Assembly (NCBI GenBank): GCA_019233415.1
Contig: JAFAMK010000233.1
Coordinates: forward strand, 1-13,229
Direction: 5' to 3'
Source: Vulcanimicrobiota bacterium
GTDB lineage: Bacteria > Vulcanimicrobiota > Vulcanimicrobiia > Vulcanimicrobiales > Vulcanimicrobiaceae
DNA: 13,229 nucleotides
Part shown: positions 1 through 6,951 of the stretch, in pieces
Numbering within the stretch: position 1 is the stretch's first letter
Layout of the letters: every line of letters starts with the position of its first letter
Translations under genes and position numbers: made by a program
The notes under the pieces: generated by a model
What the model saw: only the letters and a program-made list of their open reading frames with translations
Told to the model about the DNA's origin: nothing
The model's database searches: none

Positions 1-2904
1 CGACACGTACGGCGCGCCGTATTGCAAGGGCGGCGCCGACCCGATCGCACCGGACGGGAAGAGCGAGTACGTCGCATAGTTGCCGTGAACGTCCATCAGC
101 GGCTGGAGCGGCGCGTTGTAGTACGGGTTCGCGATCGTATGCAGACCCGTGCACGAGGGATCGGCCGCGCCCGGCGTCGCCGCCGAGCCCGGGAGGTAGC
201 ACGCTGCGCCGCCGCCGGCCTTCGTGAAGGCGTTGTACGCGGCGATGGTGTTGTTGAACGAGTCGATCACCGAACCGCCGTTCGGGAGCGCCCCGTAGGT
301 GATGTAGCTGTTCGTGTACGCGAACGAGAGCCGTGCCGCGAGCCCGTTGCGCGAGAAGTCGCCCTTGTCCAGCTCGAACTCGACGCCTTGCGAGGTCTGC
401 CGCCCGACGTTGAGGCCGGACGTGAACCCGGTGCGGGCATCGAGGTAGAAGTTCTGGATCTGATCCTGCGTCTTGCGCAGGAACGGGGTGATCTTCACCG
501 CCATCTGGCCCGGGAACTGGTGCTCGTACGAGAAGTCGTAGTTGTTCGAAACCTCGGGGCGGATCATGTGGCTCGGCGTCGCCGGCAGCCCGACCGTCTG
601 GAAGTTCAGCAGGCTCCCGATGTCGTTCGCCTGCAGGAAGTTGTATTGTTCGAACGCGGCGTTCGGCGCCTCTGCGTAACGGCCGTAGCTGAAGCGCAGG
701 ACGGTGCCGGGGTTGAGCGTGTACGTGAACCCCGCGCGCGGCTGCCACTCGTCGTACGTCTGGACGACGCCCGAGATGTTCTGCAGGTTCGCACCGGGGT
801 TGTTGAGGTTGTACGCGTTGTAGAACAGCGTTCGGGCCGGGTTGATGGTGTTCGACCCGACGAACTGGAACTGGTCGAAGTGCAACCCCAGCGCGACGTT
901 CAACCGTGAGGTCGGCGTCCACTGGTCGCTGATCGCACCCGACAAGAAGCGCGGCGTGACGGTGTTGTACGAGGCGTGCACGCCGTTGCTGACGACGATG
1001 TACTGGCACGGACCGGTTCCGCAGGTCCCGAACGCCGACGCCGGCGTCACGCCGCCGCCGAACGCCTGGGCCGTGTTGAACGTCTGCGTTCCGGCTCCGC
1101 AGCCGGGAACCGCGACGACCGCGCCGGGCGCGCCGCCGTAGCAGACGCCGCTCGTCGGATCGCTGCCGTTCACGAGGTACCCGATGGTCGGCGAGGCCGC
1201 GAAGAACGTGTTGTTGTCGCGCAGCGTCGAGGCCGTCGTGTACGAGCCCTGAATCGTCAGCAGGTGCTGCGGGTTGAGCTGGTCGGCGAACATCGTGCTC
1301 ACCCCGCGCGTATGGCTGTCGAGCAGATACTGCGAGGGGATCGCGCCGAGGTACGTCTGCAGCGTCGACTGCGGCCCGTTCTGCAGCCAGTCGGAGTAGT
1401 AGCTGTAGCCGTAGACCCGCAGGAACGCGTTCGTTCCGAAGTTGTGCTGGTACTGCAGCTTCAGGATCGACTGGTTGTTGACGAACGCGTCGCGCCGGTC
1501 CGGCGCGATCGGCGCGCCGAGCGCGCGGCCTTGCGGTGAGTCGGGGAACAGGTACGGCTGAATCCCGCCGCCCGCGTAGTTCGCCGGGAGCAGTCCGCCC
1601 AGCGGCGCCCCGGTGAAGTTGAACCCGTCGGTGTAGGTCGGAACGCCCACGCCGATCGCGTTCAGGAACGCCGCGCCGCCGAGGTCGTTGGTCGAGCTGT
1701 AGAACGACGTGTTGATGAAGTTGTTGTCGAACAGCAGCTGCACGTCGTCACGGTTGCCGTTCTTCTGCGGGATGCCGAAGTGCAGGTTCACGACCGAGTC
1801 GCGGTCCTGCACGCCGGACGAGAGGTCGGTCTGCGGCGGGCCCAGCGCGTACGCCGGAGTTGCCGCGTTGTTCGTGTACGGGTTGCCAGCCGGGTCGAAG
1901 CACGACGGCGCTTGCGACTGCGTGATGCCCGCCGGGCACACCGCGAGCGGCGCACCGAAGTCGTGCTGCAGAGACGCCCCGTTGTACTGGTCGTAGAACC
2001 GGAAGTTCTGGTTGTACGCACCCACGCCGAGGTAGTAGGAGAACGTGCGCGACGGGTTCGCGCCGCCCGCCTCGAACGCGAGCTTGCCGTAGAACGACGG
2101 AGAGCCGGTGGCGATCGTCAGGTTGCGCGACGCCGGCGCGGTGCCGGTGCGAATCACCTGGTTGATGTAGCCGGAGATCCCGTTCGCTTCCGACGTCGCC
2201 GACGGCGCGCCGGTGTAGACTTGCAGCTCCTGCTGCCCCAGCGACGAGAGCGGCCCCGACGGATACTGGTCGAACGACCGGTTCACCGGAACGCCGTCCA
2301 GCTCGTAGCCGATCTGGTCGTAGTCGCCGCCGCGGATGCTCAGCGACGAGCCGCCGCCGATGTAGCCGGTTTGGTTCGGTACGACGAAAACGCCCGGTAC
2401 GGACGAGATCGCCGACCAGGCGCTGTTCAGATTCCCGCCTCCGCCGACCGCCGCGGCCTTGTCTTGCGTGGTCGCGTTGATCGAGTAGACGTCGGCGACG
2501 GTCCCCGGTTTGACGAGCGCCGACGCGGCGCGCGACGTGACGGAGCCGATCTGTTTCAGCCGTTGCGGCTGGCTGAGGTTGACCGAGAGTGCCTGGTCAG
2601 CTTGCACCGTAACGCCGCTGACTGAGACGGCGTCGCGTCCCGACGACGCGTCGACGCTGATCGTGTACGTGTCGGGTGCGAGTGAGAGAAACGCGTAGTG
2701 TCCGGTCGTGTCGGTGGTCGTGCTCACGCTCTGCGACGGGCTCGCCGCCGAGACGTGCGCACCGGTGACCGGTTGATTGGTTGACGGATCGGTGACGGTG
2801 CCGGAGAGCGAGCCCGTCGTGCCGGCCAGAACCCATGTTCCCTGGCTCAGCATTCCGACGAGAGCGACCAGCGCCGCCGCGACCCGTATGTGGCGATGCA
2901 CCAT
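1..2904 (-). CDS. TonB-dependent outer-membrane receptor with carboxypeptidase-regulatory-like domain (3' end cut off)
   Basis: This frame is open for 968 codons from ATG 2904 to the left edge, so the C-terminus of the barrel lies outside the window. A good ribosome site (AAAGGA, 2909-2914) stands 4 nt before the ATG. The protein opens with a signal peptide (MVHRHIRVAAALVALVGML, cleavage likely after VLA near residue 27). Next comes a carboxypeptidase-regulatory-like beta-sandwich (about 28-112; GSLSGTVTDPSTNQPVTGA), then a plug domain (about 135-255) with SIRGGDYDQIGYELDGVPVN, as in Oar-like TonB receptors. The rest is aromatic- and Asn-rich beta-barrel strands, for example LRFSYGRYAEAPN near the 3' part. 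I see no clear TonB box. The family imports large or scarce ligands across the outer membrane using TonB energy. The ligand cannot be told from sequence. It appears to be a single gene with its own promoter, and no substrate-specific partner is next to it. Confidence 0.93.
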   Translation of the reverse strand, partial: MVHRHIRVAAALVALVGMLSQGTWVLAGTTGSLSGTVTDPSTNQPVTGAHVSAASPSQSVSTTTDTTGHYAFLSLAPDTYTISVDASSGRDAVSVSGVTVQADQALSVNLSQPQRLKQIGSVTSRAASALVKPGTVADVYSINATTQDKAAAVGGGGNLNSAWSAISSVPGVFVVPNQTGYIGGGSSLSIRGGDYDQIGYELDGVPVNRSFDQYPSGPLSSLGQQELQVYTGAPSATSEANGISGYINQVIRTGTAPASRNLTIATGSPSFYGKLAFEAGGANPSRTFSYYLGVGAYNQNFRFYDQYNGASLQHDFGAPLAVCPAGITQSQAPSCFDPAGNPYTNNAATPAYALGPPQTDLSSGVQDRDSVVNLHFGIPQKNGNRDDVQLLFDNNFINTSFYSSTNDLGGAAFLNAIGVGVPTYTDGFNFTGAPLGGLLPANYAGGGIQPYLFPDSPQGRALGAPIAPDRRDAFVNNQSILKLQYQHNFGTNAFLRVYGYSYYSDWLQNGPQSTLQTYLGAIPSQYLLDSHTRGVSTMFADQLNPQHLLTIQGSYTTASTLRDNNTFFAASPTIGYLVNGSDPTSGVCYGGAPGAVVAVPGCGAGTQTFNTAQAFGGGVTPASAFGTCGTGPCQYIVVSNGVHASYNTVTPRFLSGAISDQWTPTSRLNVALGLHFDQFQFVGSNTINPARTLFYNAYNLNNPGANLQNISGVVQTYDEWQPRAGFTYTLNPGTVLRFSYGRYAEAPNAAFEQYNFLQANDIGSLLNFQTVGLPATPSHMIRPEVSNNYDFSYEHQFPGQMAVKITPFLRKTQDQIQNFYLDARTGFTSGLNVGRQTSQGVEFELDKGDFSRNGLAARLSFAYTNSYITYGALPNGGSVIDSFNNTIAAYNAFTKAGGGAACYLPGSAATPGAADPSCTGLHTIANPYYNAPLQPLMDVHGNYATYSLFPSGAIGSAPPLQYGAPYVS

Positions 2905-2969
2905 GCAATCCTTTCTGATCGTGGAAATGCATGCTCGCGCCGCAGCGACGCAGCGCTGCACGCGCCTCG

Positions 2970-2998
2970 ATCATAAAGAACGCCGTGCGAAATGTCCG
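2970..2998 (-). promoter_or_regulatory. Putative sigma70-type promoter of the TonB receptor gene
   Basis: On the minus strand CGGACA (2998-2993) and TATGAT (2975-2970) are separated by exactly 17 bp, in an AT-richer patch of the spacer between the small secreted gene and the receptor. The expected start of transcription is near 2963, giving a leader of roughly 60 nt with an AAAGGA ribosome site at its end. The -35 matches the consensus only in its GACA half. This is a pattern match in a high-GC genome whose sigma-factor preferences I do not know. Confidence 0.45.
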
Positions 2999-3038
2999 GG
3001 GCCAATTACGTAAGAATGCGGTGTACCGATTCGCGCGC

Positions 3039-3431
3039 TTAGGCCGCTTCCCACGTGTGTCCGTCGGCGAAGCGCACGCGCGTCACGCGACAGCGCGCCG
3101 ATGGATGGTCGTACACGTACAAGCTCGTCGGAACGTAGCGCACGAAGCGGTGCGCGATCGTCGCATGCGGCGCGAAGCGCCCGGCGTCGCGCACCGTTTC
3201 CGCATGCGCGCCGTCCCAGCTGATCGCGAAATCGATTGCAGTCGCCGTGATCGCGCGGTCGTTCCGAAACGCGATCTCGAACGACGCGGCATCGGTCGAC
3301 GCCAGCCCCGACCAGACCGTGCAGCGGTCGACGCTGACGGGCGGGTCGTCGCCTTGCGCGGCGACCGGGAGGGTGCAGGAAAGGAGGGCCAGTGCTCCCG
3401 TGAGCGCGGCCCGTGCAGCAGGAATATACAT
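3039..3431 (-). CDS. Small secreted protein of unknown function (130 aa)
   Basis: I do not recognise a named family. The chosen start, ATG 3431, puts a clean export signal at the N-terminus (MYIPAARAALTGALALLSC). Cleavage is plausible after VAA (residues 23-25) by signal peptidase I. An LLSC sequence at 16-19 could instead be a weak lipobox. The frame continues upstream to an ATG at 3515, but that extension would place 28 polar residues before the signal and cross the predicted promoter. The mature part (about 105 aa) is beta-rich, with SFEIAFRNDRAITATAIDF and a C-terminal VTRVRFADGHTWEA, suggesting a small immunoglobulin-like beta-sandwich. Cys37 and Cys114 could form a disulfide. It diverges from a TetR regulator, and the operator between them overlaps its promoter and start codon, so it is probably controlled by that TetR protein. 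Its molecular role is unknown. Confidence 0.7.
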   Translation of the reverse strand: MYIPAARAALTGALALLSCTLPVAAQGDDPPVSVDRCTVWSGLASTDAASFEIAFRNDRAITATAIDFAISWDGAHAETVRDAGRFAPHATIAHRFVRYVPTSLYVYDHPSARCRVTRVRFADGHTWEAA

Positions 3432-3450
3432 ACGTTCGTTCGTATTTATA
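3425..3450. promoter_or_regulatory. 26-bp inverted repeat, probable operator of the adjacent TetR regulator
   Basis: The arms TATACATACG (3425-3434) and CGTATTTATA (3441-3450) are complementary at 9 of 10 positions around a TTCGTT centre. The size, AT-rich outer arms and ACG/CGT inner steps resemble operators of TetR-family repressors, which usually bind next to their own divergently transcribed gene. The repeat covers the -10 and start region of the minus-strand gene and lies 74 bp before tetR. Binding by this particular regulator is inferred from position. Confidence 0.6.
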
Positions 3451-3473
3451 CTTCCGCACCGCGCGCGTGTCAA
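3445..3473 (-). promoter_or_regulatory. Strong sigma70-type promoter for the small secreted protein
   Basis: The minus strand carries a perfect -35 hexamer TTGACA (3473-3468), a 17-bp spacer and TATAAA as -10 (3450-3445). It is the best promoter match in the window. Transcription should start near 3438, only about 7 nt before the ATG at 3431, so the mRNA would be almost leaderless and has no room for a Shine-Dalgarno site. The -10 lies inside the inverted repeat 3425-3450, so a protein bound there would block RNA polymerase. Confidence 0.6.
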
Positions 3474-3513
3474 CCGATTTCGCGTAAAAAAGATCGCGGT
3501 GCACGGAGCGAAC

Positions 3514-3534
3514 ATGAACCGGAATGAACCCTGA
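3514..3534 (+). other. Possible 6-codon leader peptide overlapping the tetR start
   Basis: An ATG at 3514 is preceded by GGAG (3505-3508) at a 5-nt spacing and would encode MNRNEP before a TGA at 3532-3534. That stop lies 8 nt inside the tetR reading frame, which itself has only a poor ribosome site. The arrangement could couple tetR translation to a minicistron. A 7-codon ORF can easily occur by chance. Confidence 0.2.
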
Positions 3535-4156
3535 CGAGAACGTGCACCGGCGGGACGGGCGGCACGCGCGCGGCGACCGCAGCCGCGCGCTCGTGCTCGA
3601 ACGGTCGATGCGCATCGCGTCGGTCGAAGGGCTCGAGGGGCTCACGCTCGGGCGGCTCGCCGCCGACGTCGCGGTCAGCAAAGGGAACCTCGTGACGCTC
3701 TTCGGCACGAAGGAGGCGCTGCAGATCGCGACGCTCGATGCCGCGGTCGGCGTCTTCATCACGCACGTCATCGCGCCGTCGGAGGGCGTCGTCGCGCCGC
3801 TGGCGCGGCTGCGCGCCGTCAACGACGCGTTCTTCGCGTACGTGACGAGCGGCGTCTTCCCCGGTGGCTGCGTGCTCTACGCAACGGCGAACGAGTACCG
3901 CGCGAAGCCCGGTCCGCTGCGCGATCACGCGCTGCGCTACTACGACATGTGGTACGCGTACTTGCTCGACCTCGTGCAGCGCGCGCGCGACGCCGGCGAG
4001 ATCGCGGCCGGCGCGGACCCGAGCACGGTGACGTTCGAGCTGATGGCGTTTCAGCAAGCGGCGAACACGGCGCGCCTGCTCGACCGCGGCGACGAGGCCG
4101 TCGCGCGCGCCGCCGCGCTCACGCGCGCGCGGCTCGACGCGCTCGCGACCGGCTAG
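3524..4156 (+). CDS. TetR/AcrR-family transcriptional regulator
   Basis: This 210-aa protein has the normal TetR length and layout. After a basic N-terminal tail (residues 1-22), the DNA-binding helices cover about 23-70. The helix-turn-helix LTLGRLAADVAVSKGNLVTL is followed by FGTKEAL, the equivalent of the family's YxxFxxKExL motif. The remaining 140 residues form an all-helical ligand and dimer domain with a cysteine (GGCVLY) and aromatic residues (RYYDMWYAYL) that may line the pocket. ATG 3524 is the first possible start because a TGA lies three codons upstream. It has only a weak ribosome site, and GTG 3542 is an alternative. It diverges from a small secreted-protein gene with a 26-bp palindrome in between, and probably represses that gene and perhaps itself. 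The inducer is unknown. It meets the kinase gene tail to tail with a 10-bp gap. Confidence 0.92.
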   Translation: MNPDENVHRRDGRHARGDRSRALVLERSMRIASVEGLEGLTLGRLAADVAVSKGNLVTLFGTKEALQIATLDAAVGVFITHVIAPSEGVVAPLARLRAVNDAFFAYVTSGVFPGGCVLYATANEYRAKPGPLRDHALRYYDMWYAYLLDLVQRARDAGEIAAGADPSTVTFELMAFQQAANTARLLDRGDEAVARAAALTRARLDALATG

Positions 4157-4166
4157 CGATCGGCGC

Positions 4167-5342
<1,176 letters not shown>

Positions 5343-5345
5343 GGC

Positions 5346-5555
5346 TCAGTGCTCGGCCAGGTCGTTCGCCGGTGCGCCGGACGCCGGCACCTCGCGCGGA
5401 ATCTTGCGCAAGAGCACGTCGATCTCGTTGAGCGCATGCAGCACCACGCCTAGCCGCGCCGGGGACGGTTCGAGGATGCCTTCGCGAAACGCTTCGATGC
5501 TCGAGATCGCGACGGCGAGGTTGTTGCGGATGTCGTGGAAGACGTTGCTGGTCAT
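5346..5555 (-). CDS. 69-aa mini-protein with a histidine-kinase-like H-box
   Basis: The ATG overlaps the stop of the response regulator upstream (ATGA), a typical translationally coupled start. The protein begins MTSNVFHDIRNNLAVAISSI. The segment FHDIRNNLAV around His7 looks like the H-box of a kinase dimerisation domain (compare HE/DLRNPLA). A second predicted helix follows (ARLGVVLHALNEIDVLLRKI, 33-52), so it would make a two-helix hairpin. The last 17 residues (PREVPASGAPANDLAEH) look like a flexible linker. The TGA stop is followed two codons later, in the same frame, by the GTG of the hybrid kinase. It may therefore be a separate DHp or phosphotransfer domain, or the 5' part of a kinase gene broken by a nonsense mutation. 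There is no ATP-binding domain of its own. Function as a phosphoacceptor is inferred. Confidence 0.62.
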   Translation of the reverse strand: MTSNVFHDIRNNLAVAISSIEAFREGILEPSPARLGVVLHALNEIDVLLRKIPREVPASGAPANDLAEH

Positions 5556-6259
5556 GTCGGGTCGACCATCTTGTACCCGACGCCGAACACCGTCAGCACG
5601 TAGCGCGGGTTGGCAGGATCGGGTTCGATCCGCGCGCGCAGGTTCGCGATGTGCCGGTCGAGCGTGCGGTCGTAGACGTCACCGTCGGCGCTGACGCGCT
5701 GCAGCAGCTGCTCGCGCGTGAGCGTCTGGCCGACGTTCGCCGAGAGGACTTCGAGGATGCGGAACTGCGTCGGCGTCAGCGTGACCGACTTGCCTTCGAG
5801 CCGCACGTCGTGCGAGGACGGGTCGATCATCAGGCCGCCGACGCGGCGCTCCCCGACCGGCGGCGGCGCTTCGGCGCGCTCGCCGCGGCGCAGCACGCTC
5901 TTCACGCGCGCGACGACCTCGCGCGGGCTGAACGGTTTGCCGACGTAGTCGTCGGCGCCCAGCTCGAGCCCCACGACGCGGTCGACTTCGTTGACGCGCG
6001 CGGTCAGCATGATGATCGGAACGTCGCGCAGCGCGCGAATTTGCCGCAGCACTTCGGTGCCCGGAAAACCCGGCAAGTTCAGGTCGAGCACGACGATGTC
6101 CGGCAAGTGCTCGCGGAACGCCTCGACCGCGCCCGGACCGTCGTGCGCGCAGACCACACCGAACCCTTCGTCGCGCAAGTAGCCTTCCAGCACCTCGACC
6201 ATGGCGGTCTCGTCGTCGACTACCAGCACCGTGCGCCGGCCTGTTTTCGTGATCGTCAC
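5552..6259 (-). CDS. OmpR/PhoB-family response regulator
   Basis: The 235-aa protein is full length for the family. The receiver domain (about 10-122) has acidic Asp15/Asp16 (VLVVDDE), phosphoacceptor Asp59 (IVVLDLNLPG), Thr86 (IIMLTAR) and Lys108 (GKPF). A short linker leads to a winged-helix DNA-binding domain (about 140-233) with LTPTQFRILEVLSANVGQTL, TREQLLQRV, the recognition helix VYDRTLDRHIANLRARIE and the wing YVLTVFGVGYKM. The start is a GTG; no start further in would keep the first beta strand. It is the first gene of the two-component operon and overlaps the following 69-aa gene by 4 nt. It should act as a phosphorylation-dependent transcription factor for targets that cannot be named. 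Two CTTGGTC direct repeats (6279-6285 and 6295-6301) just upstream are possible self-regulatory half-sites. Confidence 0.95.
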   Translation of the reverse strand: MTITKTGRRTVLVVDDETAMVEVLEGYLRDEGFGVVCAHDGPGAVEAFREHLPDIVVLDLNLPGFPGTEVLRQIRALRDVPIIMLTARVNEVDRVVGLELGADDYVGKPFSPREVVARVKSVLRRGERAEAPPPVGERRVGGLMIDPSSHDVRLEGKSVTLTPTQFRILEVLSANVGQTLTREQLLQRVSADGDVYDRTLDRHIANLRARIEPDPANPRYVLTVFGVGYKMVDPT

Positions 6260-6341
6260 CCCAGCGTCCGAGCCCCCTCTTGGTCAGCCACTTCCTTGGT
6301 CGATGCGACCGATTTCGGCTAGCTTTCGCCGCGCGGGGGCC

Positions 6342-6360
6342 GCGTCCGCTTGTCGGACGC
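6342..6360 (-). terminator. GC-rich stem-loop after the HxlR gene (possible terminator)
   Basis: GCGTCCG (6342-6348) and CGGACGC (6354-6360) form a perfect 7-bp stem with a 5-nt loop, 11 nt past the HxlR stop codon. No T-run follows on the minus strand, so it is not a canonical intrinsic terminator. It could slow transcription or protect the 3' end before the response-regulator gene. Confidence 0.3.
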
Positions 6361-6371
6361 TCGAGGGCTCG

Positions 6372-6854
6372 CTAGCCGGCGCGCGCCTCGGGATTCGCCA
6401 GCTCGGCGGCCTCCTCGTGGGTTACGTAGCGGGTGTTCCGGGCGACGATCTCGCCCTCGCAGTGCGAGCAGACGAGTTTCGGCTCGGTCGTGTGCCCACA
6501 GGTCAGGTGGACGAGGGTGCGCGGTGGGCCGTCCGCGCCGGCAAGGTACTTGTCGCCCCAGCGCACGAGCGCGATCAGCAGCGGGAAGAGGTCGCGCCCC
6601 TTGTCGGTCAGGTGGTACTCGTAGCGCGGCGGGCGCTGCTCGTAGCGGCGCCGGTCGATCAGGCCGGCGTCGCGCAGCCGCTTGAGCCGCGCGGTGAGCA
6701 CGTTGGTCGCGATCCCGAGGTCGCGCTGGATCGCGTCGAACCGCCGAATCCCGCGGAACACATCGCGCAGCACGAGGATCGTCCACCACTCGCCGACGAC
6801 TTCGAGCGAGCGGGCGATCGAGCACGGCATCGAGGCCAGGTCGGATTTTGCCAT
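6372..6854 (-). CDS. HxlR-family transcriptional regulator with a CxH/CxxC tail
   Basis: With ATG 6854 the protein is 160 aa. The start is supported by GGGACGG about 5 nt upstream and by the usual HxlR opening (PCSIARSLEVVGEWWTILVL). The frame extends 14 codons further to 6896, but that start lies inside an operator and has no ribosome site. The winged helix-turn-helix (about 10-103) contains the conserved Cys11, GIRRFDAIQRDLGIATNVLT, the recognition segment LTARLKRLRDAGLI and the wing YEYHLTDKGRDL. After the usual end of the domain there is an extra tail with Cys119-x-His121 and Cys129-x-x-Cys132 (TCGH...VCSHC), a possible zinc ribbon. It diverges from a DHA2 efflux gene, and two palindromic sites lie between them. 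It probably represses both genes and responds to a toxic compound or a redox change through its Cys residues. The inducer is unknown. Confidence 0.93.
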   Translation of the reverse strand: MAKSDLASMPCSIARSLEVVGEWWTILVLRDVFRGIRRFDAIQRDLGIATNVLTARLKRLRDAGLIDRRRYEQRPPRYEYHLTDKGRDLFPLLIALVRWGDKYLAGADGPPRTLVHLTCGHTTEPKLVCSHCEGEIVARNTRYVTHEEAAELANPEARAG

Positions 6855-6882
6855 TCGTCCGTCCCGTAGCGTAGCACAGTGG

Positions 6883-6897
6883 CTTGCTTTCAGCAAG
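6883..6897. promoter_or_regulatory. HxlR operator O1 (15-bp palindrome)
   Basis: CTTGCT-TTC-AGCAAG is a perfect 6-3-6 inverted repeat. It covers the -35 of the predicted efflux-gene promoter and lies 28 bp before the HxlR ATG. Its extended sequence recurs at 6927-6941 in the opposite orientation. HxlR dimers bind palindromes of this size. The link to this HxlR protein rests on position. Confidence 0.7.
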
Positions 6898-6912
6898 TGA
6901 CTATGCTATACG
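6884..6912 (+). promoter_or_regulatory. Putative promoter of the DHA2 efflux gene
   Basis: TTGCTT (6884-6889) and TATACG (6907-6912) are separated by 17 bp on the plus strand, between the two operators. The start of transcription would be near 6919, giving a leader of about 33 nt. The minus-strand promoter for the HxlR gene should lie in the same AT-richer segment (GTATAGCATAGT, 6901-6912), but I cannot pick a convincing -35 for it. Confidence 0.5.
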
Positions 6913-6926
6913 CTTCTCCATGGTGA

Positions 6927-6941
6927 CTTGCTGGAAGCAAG
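6927..6941. promoter_or_regulatory. HxlR operator O2 (15-bp palindrome)
   Basis: CTTGCT-GGA-AGCAAG has the same arms as O1, centred 44 bp from it (about four helical turns, so on the same DNA face). It overlaps the AAGGGA ribosome site of the efflux gene and lies just past its predicted transcription start. Occupying both sites would block initiation and allow cooperative binding or looping. Confidence 0.7.
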
Positions 6942-6951
6942 GGACTCGGCG

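Noticed and set aside
22..909. A 295-codon plus-strand open frame at the left end
   Set aside because: It lies opposite the TonB-receptor barrel, which gives a sensible continuous protein over 968 codons. The plus product is an Arg/Val-rich GC artefact.
2905..2963. A structured leader (riboswitch-like) before the TonB receptor
   Set aside because: Only short GC palindromes such as GCAGCGCTGC are seen; there is no cobalamin-riboswitch core or other known aptamer pattern.
4157..4166. Terminator between the convergent tetR and kinase genes
   Set aside because: Only 10 bp separate the stops, with no hairpin or T-run.
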